Origin: Bradyrhizobium sp. BRP22
Lineage (GTDB): Bacteria > Pseudomonadota > Alphaproteobacteria > Rhizobiales > Xanthobacteraceae
Reading direction: 5' to 3'
Length of the DNA: 64,000 bases
Assembly (NCBI RefSeq): GCF_020194175.1
Contig: NZ_JADYVX010000001.1
Location: 124,001-188,000 of the forward strand
Numbering within the stretch: position 1 is the stretch's first letter; each line of letters begins with the position of its first letter. Positions 33,592 to 42,873 of the stretch are shown here, piece by piece. The translations under genes were made by a program, and so were the position numbers. The notes under the pieces were generated by a model. It searched no databases. It saw nothing but the letters and a program-made list of their open reading frames with translations, and was not told the origin of the DNA.

Positions 33592-33630
33592 GGCGGAGTG
33601 GGTAGCGATGGCTGAGGAAAGCCCCAGCAC

Positions 33631-34785
33631 TTACCCAAAATACCTGTCCAGCACGCCGCGATAGACTTGCGTCAGTTTTTCCAGATCGGCGACCGGCGCT
33701 CGTTCGTTGATCTGGTGCATGGTCTGGCCGACCAGGCCGAACTCGATCACCGGGCAATAGCTGGAGATGAAGCGCGCATCCGAGGTGCCGCCCGAGGTCG
33801 AAAGCTCCGGCTTGCGTCCCGTGACCGCCTCGATCGCTGCCACCGCAAGGTCGGTGAACGGGCCCGGCTTGGTCACGAACACGTTCGAGTTCGACGGCTC
33901 CCAGACGATGCGGGCGCGGATGCGGTTGCCGCAGGCTTTTACCAGGCGCTCTTCGACCAGGCTACGCAGGCTCTCCTGGGTATGGTTGTCGTTGTAGCGG
34001 ATGTTGAATTTCGCCCGCGCCTGGCCGGGGATGACGTTGCTTGCGGCATTGCCGACGTCGACAGAGGTGAATTCGAGGTTGGAAGCCTGGAATTGCGCGC
34101 TGCCATGATCGAGCGGCTCGTCACTGAGCGCCACGATCAATCGCGAAATATCCGGCACAGGATTGGAAGCGCGGTGCGGATAGGCGACATGGCCCTGCAC
34201 GCCCTCGACATAGAGCGTGCCGGATTGCGAGCCGCGGCGGCCGACCTTGATGGTGTCGCCGAGCACCTCGACATTGGAAGGCTCGCCGAGCACGCAATGA
34301 TCGAACTTTTCGCCGCGCTCCGCCGCCCACTTCAACAGCTTGATCGTGCCGTTGACGGAGATGTCCTCCTCGTCGCCCGTGATCAGGAACGAGATCGAGC
34401 CTTTGGGCTTGCCGTCATGATCTTTCAGATAGTCCAGCACGGCGGCGACGCTGCAGGCGATGCCGCCCTTCATGTCGACGGCGCCGCGGCCGTAGAGGAA
34501 GCCGTCCTTCACCTCGCCGGAGAACGGGCCATGCGTCCAGGCGGACTCATCGCCCGGCGGTACCACGTCGGTATGGCCGGCAAAGGTGATGTGCGGCGCC
34601 TGATCCCCGATACGCGCATAGAGATTGTCGATATCGGCGGTGCCGGGCTCGCTGAAGACGACGCGGTGCACCTCGAAGCCGGCAGCTTTCAGGATGTTCT
34701 CGAGCACGCCGAGCGCGCCGGCGTCGGCGGGAGTGACGGAAGGGCAGCGGACAAGGTCGCGCGTGATGGAGACGGCATCGGTCAT
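33631..34785 (-). CDS. dapE: Succinyl-diaminopimelate desuccinylase
   Basis: A 384-residue zinc peptidase of the M20 family in the lysine/diaminopimelate pathway. Metal-binding motifs are [37 protein letters not shown] with the catalytic Glu pair, and [13 protein letters not shown]. The dimerisation domain contains [16 protein letters not shown]. Length is normal. It lies 98 bases downstream of dapD, which catalyses the preceding acylation; both belong to the succinylase branch. ATG 34785 is the start. Confidence 0.94.
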   Translation of the reverse strand: MTDAVSITRDLVRCPSVTPADAGALGVLENILKAAGFEVHRVVFSEPGTADIDNLYARIGDQAPHITFAGHTDVVPPGDESAWTHGPFSGEVKDGFLYGRGAVDMKGGIACSVAAVLDYLKDHDGKPKGSISFLITGDEEDISVNGTIKLLKWAAERGEKFDHCVLGEPSNVEVLGDTIKVGRRGSQSGTLYVEGVQGHVAYPHRASNPVPDISRLIVALSDEPLDHGSAQFQASNLEFTSVDVGNAASNVIPGQARAKFNIRYNDNHTQESLRSLVEERLVKACGNRIRARIVWEPSNSNVFVTKPGPFTDLAVAAIEAVTGRKPELSTSGGTSDARFISSYCPVIEFGLVGQTMHQINERAPVADLEKLTQVYRGVLDRYFG

Positions 34786-34883
34786 GCCACGGACTTACCA
34801 CGCCGATGCCGCGGCGGGCCAGCCTTGTGCGCCACGATTTCGTGTTGCCCGTGCGGCGCGGTGCCGCTCGCGTGAGGTCAGCT

Positions 34884-35729
34884 CTAGTCCCGCAGCAGTT
34901 CGTTGATGCTGGTCTTGGCGCGGGTGCGCTCGTCGACGCGTTTGACGATCACGGCGCAAGCGGTGGCCGGTCCCGGCTGGCCGTTCTTCATCGGCTTGGG
35001 CGGCAGCGTGCCCGGCACGACGACGGCATATTCCGGCACTTCGCCGACGAAGGTCTCGCCGGTGTCGCGATCGACGATCTTGGTCGACGCCCCCAGGAAC
35101 ACGCCCATCGACAGCACCGCACCCTTGCGCACGATCACGCCTTCGGCGACCTCGCTGCGGGCGCCGATGAAGCAATCGTCCTCGATGATCACGGGCTCGG
35201 CCTGCAGCGGCTCCAGCACGCCGCCGATGCCGACGCCGCCAGAGATATGCACGCGCTTGCCGATCTGCGCGCAGGAGCCGACGGTCGACCAGGTGTCGAC
35301 CATGGTCGCTTCATCGACATAGGCACCGAGATTGACGAATGACGGCATCAGCACGACATTGCGGGCGATGAAGGCGGAGCGGCGCACGATCGCGCCCGGC
35401 ACCGCGCGAAAGCCGGCGTCGCGAAACCGGTTCTCGCCCCAGCCGTCGAACTTCGACGGCACCTTGTCCCACCACGATGCCTTGCCGGGACCGCCGGGAA
35501 TCTGGCCCATGTCATTGAGGCGGAACGACAGCAGCACCGCCTTCTTCAGCCATTGGTTCACCTTCCATTTGCCGCTCGTCTCGCGTTCGGCAACGCGCAC
35601 CTCGCCCTTGTCGAGCAGTTCGAGCGCGTAATCCACGGCCTCGCGCACCTCGCCCGTGGTCGAGGTCGAAATGCCGTCGCGGGTTTCGAACGCGGCGTTG
35701 ACGATGGACTCGAGGGCAGACAGCGACAT
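34884..35729 (-). CDS. dapD: 2,3,4,5-tetrahydropyridine-2,6-dicarboxylate N-succinyltransferase
   Basis: A 281-residue left-handed beta-helix acyltransferase. The N-terminal helical domain ([20 protein letters not shown]) is followed by hexapeptide repeats such as [40 protein letters not shown] and [20 protein letters not shown]. It succinylates tetrahydrodipicolinate with succinyl-CoA. It is the upstream partner of dapE. ATG 35729 is the start; a REPIN-like doublet lies between it and the HAD gene. Confidence 0.95.
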   Translation of the reverse strand: MSLSALESIVNAAFETRDGISTSTTGEVREAVDYALELLDKGEVRVAERETSGKWKVNQWLKKAVLLSFRLNDMGQIPGGPGKASWWDKVPSKFDGWGENRFRDAGFRAVPGAIVRRSAFIARNVVLMPSFVNLGAYVDEATMVDTWSTVGSCAQIGKRVHISGGVGIGGVLEPLQAEPVIIEDDCFIGARSEVAEGVIVRKGAVLSMGVFLGASTKIVDRDTGETFVGEVPEYAVVVPGTLPPKPMKNGQPGPATACAVIVKRVDERTRAKTSINELLRD

Positions 35730-35813
35730 CAGGGCGATTCCTTCGGGCGGGGAGGTATTTGGGGCTTTTTCGGGATTCGGGGCAGGAGAGTCAAGGCAAA
35801 CTCGCTGTCTGTC

Positions 35814-35909
35814 GTCACCCGCGAAGGCGGGTGACCCAGTAAGCCGCGGCGGATGTAATTGGTCGAGATGCCGGCGATTACTGGATACCCCGCCTTCGCG
35901 GGGTATGAC
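35814..35909. repeat. REPIN-like doublet, family C
   Basis: GTCACCCGCGAAGGCGGGTGAC-CCAGTA at the left, ATTACTGGATACCCCGCC-TTC-GCGGGGTATGAC at the right. The core GAGATGCCGGC is shared with 33492-33591. Confidence 0.9.
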
Positions 35910-35912
35910 GGC

Positions 35913-36605
35913 TTAAGTTCGCTGAGGCAGCTTCTCCAAAAACCCGGTCAGATCGTCCGTGACATGGTCGACATGCGCTGCGTCGCGGCCCTCGAGCTCC
36001 CAGTCCTCGCGCACCACGTCCTGGGTCCCGTCGGGCACCACCAGCACCGTGGTCATGCCGAGCTGATGCGGCACGATCAGGTTGCGCGCGAGGTCTTCGA
36101 ACATCGCGGCCTTGGTGGGATCGACATCGTGCAGCGCCAGGAAGCGCTGATAGGTCTGCGGCGCCGGTTTCGGTTCGAGCTCGGCAGCGATGATGTCGAA
36201 CACCGCCTCGAAATGCTCACCGATGCCGAGGCGCGCCAGCACCGCGTCGACATGGTCGGTCGAGCCATTGGTCAGGATCAGCTTGCGGCCGGGTAGCATC
36301 GCGATCGCAGCCCCCATCGCAGGGTTCGGCTCCAGCGGCGAGTGATCGATCTGGTGGACATAGGCGAGGTAATCGTCCGCGCGCACGCCGTGCTCGGTCA
36401 TCATGCCGCGCATGGTGGTGCCATAGCGCAGATAATAGTCCTTCTGGATGCGACGGGCTTCCTCCGCCGTGACGCCCAGCCAGTTGCTCACGAACTCGCC
36501 GATCCGCGCATCGACCTGCTGCCACAGATTGACGTGATGCGGATACAGGGTGTTGTCGAGGTCGAACACCCAAGTGTCGATATGGTCGAAGGTGCGGGAA
36601 GCCAT
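35913..36605 (-). CDS. Pyrimidine 5'-nucleotidase, HAD family
   Basis: A 230-residue haloacid-dehalogenase phosphatase of the SDT1/YjjG type. Motif I is WVFDLDNTLYPHHVNLW, motif II is LILTNGSTDHVDAVLARLG, and the last motif reads AAMFEDLARNLIVPHQLGMT. It dephosphorylates pyrimidine nucleoside monophosphates. Expected cytoplasmic. ATG 36605 is the start. The gene precedes dapD on the same strand, separated by a repeat doublet. Confidence 0.88.
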   Translation of the reverse strand: MASRTFDHIDTWVFDLDNTLYPHHVNLWQQVDARIGEFVSNWLGVTAEEARRIQKDYYLRYGTTMRGMMTEHGVRADDYLAYVHQIDHSPLEPNPAMGAAIAMLPGRKLILTNGSTDHVDAVLARLGIGEHFEAVFDIIAAELEPKPAPQTYQRFLALHDVDPTKAAMFEDLARNLIVPHQLGMTTVLVVPDGTQDVVREDWELEGRDAAHVDHVTDDLTGFLEKLPQRT

Positions 36606-36619
36606 GATGCCTACTCTCC

Positions 36620-36750
36620 GTCATGCCCGCCACCGGATCGGCGCGCAGCGCCGCCCGATGCCAGGCTCCGGCGGGCATCCAGTACACGGCGGCCGACGAG
36701 GGATACGACAGGCGCTGAGGAATACTGCGTCACCCGCTTTCGCGGGTGAC
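36620..36750. repeat. REPIN-like doublet, family C, with extended left module
   Basis: GTCATGCCCGCC, an inner CGGCGCGCAGCGCCG-like hairpin, then GGCGGGCATCCAGTA; right side AATACTGCGTCACCCGC-TTT-CGCGGGTGAC. The right core has ACTGCG in place of ACTGGA. Confidence 0.8.
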
Positions 36751-36789
36751 GACGCCTGAATGCGCGGGTGCGGGTCCATGAAATCATCA

Positions 36790-37932
36790 TCACGGCATCG
36801 CAAAGCGCAGCGTCTTGCCGCCGCTGGTCATGTCGACCGGCGCAAAGCCGATCGCGGCAAGACCGCGCGTGGCGCAATCGCCCTGCTCGGCGATCTCGAA
36901 CTTGCTCTCGCGGGTGCAGAACTGCGTCGCGCCGCCCCAGTTGAGCGGCTTGTCCCTGACCCGGATCGTGCGGTTCTCGGCATCGACGGCTTCGGCAAAG
37001 GAGAAAATCTGTTTCGGCTGACCGGCGACGTCGGGATGCAGGCATTTGCCGGGATCGATGCGATACCAGCCGCGGCTGGTGACGGACTTGCCGTCGTCGG
37101 TCGCCACCGCCGCCATGATCTTGTGCGGCGTGTCGTTGCACCAGGTCAGTCCGGTCGCGGATGGCTTCTGCACGGCATCGATCATGGTGGTGAAGAAATT
37201 CGGCGATTGCACGACGTCGCTGGAGAGGCCGCGGCTCTTGAGGAACGCCGCCAGCGCCGATTGTGTCTTCGGCCCGTCGACGCCGTCGATCGGCGCGGCA
37301 TCGTAGCCGGCGATGACGAGCAGACGCTGGATGCCGGCCAGCCGTGCCTGCTCCTCGTCATATTCCGAGCCTTCGGCAAGATAGGCTATGAGGTTGCCGT
37401 CCTCGGTCTGGGTCGGCGCTATCTGCGTGAATTGCGCCGGCGTCTGGCCGCTGCGGCACTGGCGGGCGGCGGCGATGACGAAATTGTCCTGCGCGACACA
37501 GAGCGTATCCGTGCCGTTTTGCGGGATCGGCGAGGAGCCGTAGACGCCGAGCGCACGCGCATTCAAGAGCACGCGGTCGGCGGACAGCGCGCCCTGCACC
37601 ACCACGCGGCAGGCGGCGGGGTCGATGCGGAACCAGCCCCGCGTCGCGGTCGCCGCTTTGTCGTCGATGCCGATCGCGGCCTCGACCACGTAACTCATGC
37701 GGTTGCAGAGCTTGAGGTCGGCCAGCGCCGGCTCGGAGGAAAACAAGAACGAGAAAGTGGCGGCCGGTAGCGCCGTCAAGACCCGCGCGAGCACCGAGCG
37801 AGGTGTTCTTGCCTTGTCGTGCCGGGACCTGGTCCGCGCTTTCGTTCCCTTCGCACCACCGGCAAACGGGACGTGCATGGCCGGAACAAATCCGGCGCGC
37901 ACGGCCCTCGCTTGCTCGACCGCTCGTGCCAT
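36790..37932 (-). CDS. Secreted protein with two DUF1036 domains and a peptidoglycan-binding-like segment
   Basis: About 380 residues. Two related DUF1036 modules are visible: LKLCNRMSYVVEAAIGIDDK ... TRGWFRIDPAACRVVVQG, and LTWCNDTPHKIMAAVATDDG ... SRGWYRIDPGKCLHPDVAG. Between them, QRLLVIAGYDAAPIDGVDGP then KTQSALAAFLKSRGL looks like a PG_binding_1 repeat. The hydrophobic signal-like segment VLTALPAATFSFLFSSEPAL lies about 55-70 residues in if ATG 37932 is used; that ATG overlaps the argB stop as TGATG. ATG 37878 or a later GTG would give a more normal signal peptide, so the start is uncertain. Role in the envelope is inferred. Confidence 0.7.
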   Translation of the reverse strand: MARAVEQARAVRAGFVPAMHVPFAGGAKGTKARTRSRHDKARTPRSVLARVLTALPAATFSFLFSSEPALADLKLCNRMSYVVEAAIGIDDKAATATRGWFRIDPAACRVVVQGALSADRVLLNARALGVYGSSPIPQNGTDTLCVAQDNFVIAAARQCRSGQTPAQFTQIAPTQTEDGNLIAYLAEGSEYDEEQARLAGIQRLLVIAGYDAAPIDGVDGPKTQSALAAFLKSRGLSSDVVQSPNFFTTMIDAVQKPSATGLTWCNDTPHKIMAAVATDDGKSVTSRGWYRIDPGKCLHPDVAGQPKQIFSFAEAVDAENRTIRVRDKPLNWGGATQFCTRESKFEIAEQGDCATRGLAAIGFAPVDMTSGGKTLRFAMP

Positions 37933-38825
37933 CACTTATGGATCAGCGTGCCCGTACCCTGATCGGTGAACAACTCCAGCAAGACCGCGTGCTGCGTCTT
38001 GCCGTCGATGATGACGACGCCCTGCACACCCTGCTCCAGGGCATAGATGCAGGTCTCGACCTTCGGGATCATGCCGCCGGAAATGGTGCCGTCGGCGATC
38101 AGCTTGCGCGCGTCCTTCACCGACAGTTCGGGGATCAGCTTCTTGGACTTGTCGAGCACGCCGGGGACATCGGTGAGCAGCAGCAGGCGCTTGGCCTTCA
38201 AGGCGCCCGCGACTGCGCCGGCAAAGGTGTCGGCGTTGATGTTCAGCGTCTGGCCGTTTTTGGAGGTCGCCAGCGGCGCCAGCACCGGAATCAGCTCATA
38301 GCCGATGAGCTGGTTGAGCAGCGTGAGGTCGACCTTCTCGGGCTCGCCGACGAAGCCGAGATCGATCGCCTTCTCGATGTTGGAATCGGGATCGATCATG
38401 GTGCGCGTCGTCTTCGACGCCTTCACCATGTTGCCGTCCTTGCCGGAGAGGCCCACCGCCTTGCCGCCGGCCTCGTTGATATACCCGACGAGCTGCTTGT
38501 TGACGGAGCCGGCCAGCACCATCTCGACGATCTCGATCGTCGCCGCATCGGTGATGCGCAGGCCGGCCGCGAATTCCGACTGGATGCCGAGCCGCTTGAG
38601 CATGGTCGCGATCTGCGGGCCGCCACCATGCACGACCACCGGATTGATCGCGGTCTGCTCGAGCAGGACAATGTCGCGTGCAAAAGCCTTCGCGGTCTCC
38701 TCCGCGCCCATGGCATGGCCGCCATATTTGATGACGATGGTTTCCTCGTCATATTCCTGCATATGCGGCAGCGCCTCGGACAGGATGCGGGCCTGATCGA
38801 GCGGGCTGATCGGTGTGTCGGTCAT
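37932..38825 (-). CDS. argB: Acetylglutamate kinase
   Basis: A 297-residue amino-acid kinase, second step of arginine synthesis. It contains [11 protein letters not shown] near residue 32, the substrate loop [34 protein letters not shown], and [20 protein letters not shown], then [18 protein letters not shown] 38825 ([12 protein letters not shown]) gives the family length; upstream in-frame codons are non-conserved. It follows DUF423 on the same strand. The stop codon overlaps the ATG of the DUF1036 gene. Confidence 0.95.
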   Translation of the reverse strand: MTDTPISPLDQARILSEALPHMQEYDEETIVIKYGGHAMGAEETAKAFARDIVLLEQTAINPVVVHGGGPQIATMLKRLGIQSEFAAGLRITDAATIEIVEMVLAGSVNKQLVGYINEAGGKAVGLSGKDGNMVKASKTTRTMIDPDSNIEKAIDLGFVGEPEKVDLTLLNQLIGYELIPVLAPLATSKNGQTLNINADTFAGAVAGALKAKRLLLLTDVPGVLDKSKKLIPELSVKDARKLIADGTISGGMIPKVETCIYALEQGVQGVVIIDGKTQHAVLLELFTDQGTGTLIHK

Positions 38826-38903
38826 GGAGCGGGTCTCGCTATTCCCAGAAGGCGGCGTCGGTCGCGGTTCTATCTGATTGGCGGGCAAGGCGCAAAGCGC
38901 GTC

Positions 38904-39281
38904 TCACGCCTTGTCCCGCCGCGGCCATATCGCCGCGACCGCCAGTACCAGCCAGCTCGCGATCAACAGCGTTCCGCCAGTCGGCGCGGCCATCGGAAAC
39001 AGGCCGTGGCCGGCATATTGGCGCAGGCTGAGATCGCCGGCGAACAATGACGGGCCGATGACAAGCCCGATTGCCGCAACACTCCCGATTGAACGGTTCA
39101 GCAGGCCGCGATCAACGAGGGCGATCGCTCCGAGCACGGCACTGGCATGAAACAGCAGCATCGACGACGCCGCCGCAAGCCGCGTCGCGTCGGGAAGATG
39201 GGCGGAGCCAGCGGCCAGCATCACGCCACAGGCGCCCATGATGCCGGCCAGGACCAGCAGGATCCGATGCAGGCTGCTCAT
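38904..39281 (-). CDS. DUF423 family membrane protein
   Basis: A 125-residue protein with four hydrophobic helices, beginning LHRILLVLAGIMGACGVMLA and containing MLLFHASAVLGAIALVDRGL and GHGLFPMAAPTGGTLLIASW. The pattern and length fit DUF423 inner-membrane proteins of unknown function. Its ATG overlaps the engB stop (ATGA at 39278-39281), so the two are translationally coupled. Confidence 0.82.
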   Translation of the reverse strand: MSSLHRILLVLAGIMGACGVMLAAGSAHLPDATRLAAASSMLLFHASAVLGAIALVDRGLLNRSIGSVAAIGLVIGPSLFAGDLSLRQYAGHGLFPMAAPTGGTLLIASWLVLAVAAIWPRRDKA

Positions 39282-39931
39282 CCGCGGCGTTCCTCGAGCA
39301 GACGTACCATCGCGGCGCGCAGCTCCGGCATGCCGGCGCCGGTGCGCGAAGAGGTCGCCAATACATCCGGAAAGGCGGCCGGGTGTTTCGCCAGCGCCGC
39401 CGCGGTCTGTTCGATACGCGTCGTGAGTTCGGAGGCCTTCACCTGATCCGCCTTGGTCAGCACCACCTGGTAGCTGACGGCTGACTTGTCGAGCGTCTTC
39501 AGGACGTCGAGATCGACGTCCTTGATGCCGTGGCGGGCGTCGATCAGCACATAGACCCGCGCCAGGGTGGCGCGGCCCTGCAGGAATTTATGGATCAGCG
39601 CGGTCCAGGACGCGACCTTGGCCTTGGGCGCGGAGGCATAGCCATAGCCGGGCATGTCGACCAGACGGAAGCCGGCTTTCTCCGGACCTTCGAAGAAGAT
39701 CAGTTCCTGCGTGCGGCCCGGCGTGTGCGAGGTGCGCGCCAGCGTGCTGCGGCCGGTGAGCGCGTTGATCAGGCTCGACTTGCCGACATTGGAGCGTCCG
39801 GCGAAGGCAACCTCTAGCCCCGCCATCGGCGGCAGCGTCTCGATCGACGGCGCAGCCCAGATGAAGTGCCAGTCGCCGGCGAACAGTTTTCGCCCCGCTT
39901 CGATCAGCTCCGCATCGGTTTCGGCGGTCAT
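39278..39931 (-). CDS. engB: Ribosome biogenesis GTP-binding protein YihA/YsxC/EngB
   Basis: A 217-residue GTPase required for 50S assembly. G1 is AFAGRSNVGKSSLINALTGR, G3 is LVDMPGYGYASAPKAKVASW, G4 is VVLTKADQVK, and G5 is ATSSRTGAGM. The gene lies between yidC and DUF423 on the minus strand. Length is normal. ATG 39931 is the start. Confidence 0.94.
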   Translation of the reverse strand: MTAETDAELIEAGRKLFAGDWHFIWAAPSIETLPPMAGLEVAFAGRSNVGKSSLINALTGRSTLARTSHTPGRTQELIFFEGPEKAGFRLVDMPGYGYASAPKAKVASWTALIHKFLQGRATLARVYVLIDARHGIKDVDLDVLKTLDKSAVSYQVVLTKADQVKASELTTRIEQTAAALAKHPAAFPDVLATSSRTGAGMPELRAAMVRLLEERRG

Positions 39932-39982
39932 GTGGGAAACCCTGACGGTAGTCCGTCACGACGAGAAGGTGCGCCTATTGCC

Positions 39983-40084
39983 CCTCATGGTGAGGAGCCG
40001 CGCGAGCGGCGTCTCGAACCATGAGGCCCCGGTGCTTGTGGCCATCCTTCGAGACGCGGCCTGAAGGCCGCTCCTCAGGATGAG
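39983..40084. repeat. Palindromic repeat with CTCATGGTGAGGAG / CTCCTCAGGATGAG ends
   Basis: Two modules face each other: CTCATGGTGAGGAGCCGCGC ... GTCTCGAACCATGAGG, and CCATCCTTCGAGACGCGGCC ... GCTCCTCAGGATGAG. This family is common in Rhizobiales intergenic regions. It lies between yidC and engB. Confidence 0.85.
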
Positions 40085-40095
40085 AGCTCAGGTGG

Positions 40096-41940
40096 CTACG
40101 TTGCCTTCTTCGGCGTGAAGGTGGCCTTGAGGTTGTCGAATAATTCCACCTTCACCCCGTTGCGGTGCATGATGTAGCTCTGCTGCGCCACCGAGAGCAG
40201 GTTGTTCCAGGCCCAGTAGATCACGAGGCCCGCCGGGAAGCCGGCCAGCATGAAGGTGAAGATCAACGGCATCCAGTCGAAGATCATCTTCTGCGTCGGA
40301 TCGGGTGGCGTCGGATTGAGCTTCATCTGCACCCACATCGTGATGCCCATGAAGATGGGCCAGATGCCGAGCCAGAGATAATGGCCGAACACCGGGATCG
40401 TGGTGGGGTCAAACGGGATCAGGCCGAACAGGTTGAACAGATTGGTCGGATCCGGCGCCGACAGGTCCTTGATCCAGCCGAAGAACGGTGCATGCCGCAT
40501 TTCGATGGTGACGAACAGCACCTTGTAGAGCGAGAAGAACACCGGGATCTGCAGCGCGATGGGAAGGCAGCCCGCGATCGGGTTTATCTTCTCCTTCTTG
40601 TAGATCTCCATCATCTCCTGCTGCTGCTTCACCCGGTCGTCCGGATAGCGCTCCTTCAGCGCGGCCAGTTGCGGCTGGATCGACTTCATCTTCGCCATGG
40701 AGGCGTAGGACTTGTTGGCCAGCGGGAAGAACAACAGCTTCACGATCACCGTCACCAAGAGGATCGAGACGCCGAAATTGCCGAACAGGCGGAAGAACCA
40801 GTCGAGCGCCAGGAACATCGGCTTGGTGATGAAATAGAACCAGCCCCAGTCGATCAAGAGATCGAAATGGTTGAGGCCGAGCTCCTTGTTGTAGCCGCCA
40901 AAGCCGACCAGCGGGAAATTGATGCCGACTACGCCGGCTTCCTTGGCGCCGGCGAACAGCCGCGTATTGTTGCTGATGGTGCCGCCGGCCGCGAGCGTCT
41001 GCGGCTCCTGCAGGTAGTCGGTCTGATAGGTCCTGGTCGTGCCGACGAGGTTGGACGAAAAGCGCGCCTGCAGCTTGGCGGTGGTCTCCGGCAGCAGCGC
41101 GGACGCCCAGTATTTGTCTGTGATGCCCAGCCAGCCGTCGGTGACGTTGAAATTCACCGTCTTGGCGTCATCGATCTTCTTGTAGCTGTATTCCTGCAGG
41201 CCCTGGTCGCCGAGATAGCCGATCAGGCCCTCATGCAGGATGTAATAGCCGGAGACCTGCGGCGTGCCGTGGCGCGAGATCAGCGCGAAGGGATAGAGCG
41301 TCACCGGCGCGCTGCCCGTATTGGTGACTTCATCCTTGATAGTGAAGAGATAGCGATCGTCGATCGCAATCGTCCGGCGGAAGGTCAGGCCCTCGCCGTT
41401 GTCATATTTCAGCGTCACCGGGGTCGTCGGCGTCAGCGCGCCGGAACCTTCCTGCTGCCACACCGTGGTCGCATCCGGCATCCGCAACGTGGCGCCGGTC
41501 CCGGGCACCCAGCCGAATTCCGCGTAATAGGGCGCCGCCGTCTGCGACGGCGAGAACAGCACGATCGGCGGCGACTTCGGGTCGACCGTCTCGCGGTATT
41601 TCTCCAGCGACAAGTCGTCGATCCGCGCGCCCTTCAGCGAGATGCTGCCGGACAATGTGGGTGTGTTGATCTTGACGCGCGCGCTGCCTTCGATGGCGGC
41701 TTCACGGCTGACGACCGGCGTGCCGGAGGCGGGCTGCGTGGCCGATGGTGTGGGCGCCGATCCCGGCTGCTGCGGTGCCGTGCCCGGGGTTGCTTGCGGC
41801 GTCGGCTTCTGCAACTCGGACTGCACCTGCTGCTGTGCGCGCTGCTTCTCCATCTGCGGCACGTTGTAGAAATATTGCCAGGCGATCAGCACGAGGCCGG
41901 ACAGAATGACGGCGATGATGGTGTTGCGGTTGTCGGTCAT
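40096..41940 (-). CDS. yidC: Membrane protein insertase YidC
   Basis: A 614-residue insertase. The first helix NTIIAVILSGLVLIAWQYFY leads to a Pro/Ala/Thr-rich linker and the large periplasmic beta domain (residues about 100-340). The conserved C-terminal core starts near LALDWFFRLFGNFGVSILLV and contains the cytoplasmic hairpin with QLAALKERYPDDRVKQQQEM, GCLPIALQIPVFFSLYKVLF and GLVIYWAWNNLLSVAQQSYI. It lies 19 bases after rnpA, with no yidD between, as usual in alphaproteobacteria. Confidence 0.95.
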   Translation of the reverse strand: MTDNRNTIIAVILSGLVLIAWQYFYNVPQMEKQRAQQQVQSELQKPTPQATPGTAPQQPGSAPTPSATQPASGTPVVSREAAIEGSARVKINTPTLSGSISLKGARIDDLSLEKYRETVDPKSPPIVLFSPSQTAAPYYAEFGWVPGTGATLRMPDATTVWQQEGSGALTPTTPVTLKYDNGEGLTFRRTIAIDDRYLFTIKDEVTNTGSAPVTLYPFALISRHGTPQVSGYYILHEGLIGYLGDQGLQEYSYKKIDDAKTVNFNVTDGWLGITDKYWASALLPETTAKLQARFSSNLVGTTRTYQTDYLQEPQTLAAGGTISNNTRLFAGAKEAGVVGINFPLVGFGGYNKELGLNHFDLLIDWGWFYFITKPMFLALDWFFRLFGNFGVSILLVTVIVKLLFFPLANKSYASMAKMKSIQPQLAALKERYPDDRVKQQQEMMEIYKKEKINPIAGCLPIALQIPVFFSLYKVLFVTIEMRHAPFFGWIKDLSAPDPTNLFNLFGLIPFDPTTIPVFGHYLWLGIWPIFMGITMWVQMKLNPTPPDPTQKMIFDWMPLIFTFMLAGFPAGLVIYWAWNNLLSVAQQSYIMHRNGVKVELFDNLKATFTPKKAT

Positions 41941-41959
41941 CTCTTCAAGGTCTCGTCAT

Positions 41960-42340
41960 TCAATTCCGGTTGCCGCCGCTCTTTATATTATTGTGGCTGC
42001 CGCCGCGTGGGGCCGGTTGCCGGTCGAGGCGGCGGAGCGCCGCGCGCAGGTCGTCGAGCATGGCCGCGAAATCGCGGCTCAGTGCATCCCGGCGGCCGAC
42101 TAACACATAATCATGGTGTGGTCGCATCGGTATGACGTCGAGCCGCTGCACCAGCGCGCGAAGCCTGCGCCGGATGCGGTTGCGCTCGGTGGCGGTACCG
42201 TTCTTCTTGGTGACGGTGAAGCCGACGCGGATCGGGCCGTCATCGTCGCGGGCGCGGCCCTGCAGCACAAAGGCCGGGCTGGTCGCCCGCGCACCATTGG
42301 CAACGGCGACGAAGTCCGCCCGCTGCCTTAGCCGATCCAT
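41960..42340 (-). CDS. rnpA: Ribonuclease P protein component
   Basis: A 126-residue basic protein. MDRLRQRADFVAVANGARA is the start, and the RNase P signature is VTKKNGTATERNRIRRRLRA near residue 45. The C-terminal 25 residues are variable. It binds the RNase P RNA and matures tRNA 5' ends. It follows rpmH by 26 bases and precedes yidC. Confidence 0.93.
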   Translation of the reverse strand: MDRLRQRADFVAVANGARATSPAFVLQGRARDDDGPIRVGFTVTKKNGTATERNRIRRRLRALVQRLDVIPMRPHHDYVLVGRRDALSRDFAAMLDDLRAALRRLDRQPAPRGGSHNNIKSGGNRN

Positions 42341-42366
42341 TTAGAATCTCCGGAAGACGCCCGGGC

Positions 42367-42501
42367 TCAGGCGCTCAGACGCTTGCGGCCACGCGCGCGG
42401 CGCGCAGCGAGGACCTTGCGGCCACCGGCCGTGGCGAGACGGGCGCGGAAGCCGTGGCGGCGCTTGCGCACCAGTTTGCTGGGTTGATAAGTCCGCTTCA
42501 C
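42367..42501 (-). CDS. rpmH: 50S ribosomal protein L34
   Basis: A 44-residue very basic protein with the diagnostic sequence [20 protein letters not shown], ending GRKRLSA. The start codon is GTG (42501-42499), with GGAG eight bases upstream. An upstream in-frame extension is not conserved. It opens the minus-strand run rpmH-rnpA-yidC. Confidence 0.96.
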   Translation of the reverse strand: MKRTYQPSKLVRKRRHGFRARLATAGGRKVLAARRARGRKRLSA

Positions 42502-42642
42502 GGGTCGTTCTCCGCTGAACAGGCAATCTGCCGATGAATTGAGATAGGGTGTCCGGTAATGCTGGCTGGCCCAAAATGGGCCACTCGCGGCCCCAAATGA
42601 GCCGCCCCCGGCAAACCGGGCCATCGCGGACAATTGGCGCGG
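42502..42642 (-). promoter_or_regulatory. Structured rpmH leader with consecutive hairpins
   Basis: The untranslated leader of about 135 nt contains three hairpins in a row. The clearest is TGGCCC-N5-GGGCCA at 42567-42583; others are GCGGC/GCCGC near 42588-42607 and CCCGG-N4-CCGGG near 42607-42622. It may regulate L34 or the operon; only the symmetry is seen. Confidence 0.45.
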
Positions 42643-42671
42643 CTTATACGGGAGCGCCTCCATTTCGTCAA
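42643..42671 (-). promoter_or_regulatory. Sigma-70 type promoter of rpmH
   Basis: On the minus strand TTGACG (42671-42666) and TATAAG (42648-42643) are separated by exactly 17 bases. This is close to consensus for the housekeeping sigma factor and suits a highly expressed ribosomal gene. Confidence 0.7.
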
Positions 42672-42873
42672 TGTCGCGCGGTGCGTCAAAAACGGTTGTT
42701 CGAAAGGTCGCAATCGGCGAAATAGTCCTGATTCTGTGGGGTTGTTGGATGTGTGGACCGGCTTGAGCCGCGTCCGCGCGGGCTCATGGAACCTGCTTAC
42801 ATTAGCGATCCGTAATTTGACCGGCGATGGTGCACGGCAGCATGCTGAATGTGCGCCATAGAAGGCCTATATC
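42672..42873. other. Gap between the divergent rpmH operon and the histidine kinase gene
   Basis: No gene is supported in these 200 bases. GGAAC (42787-42791) followed 18 bases later by CGT is a poor match to the EcfG promoter pattern GGAAC-N16/17-CGTT, and I do not call it. Confidence 0.4.

Noticed and set aside
9173..36750. Possible CRISPR arrays from recurring GTCAT repeats
   Set aside because: Copies are kilobases apart, each is internally palindromic, and there are no regular spacers or cas genes.
40165..42135. A 656-codon open frame antisense to yidC and rnpA
   Set aside because: Composition rich in Arg, His, Asp and Gln with no domain; it arises from the GC-biased third positions of yidC.
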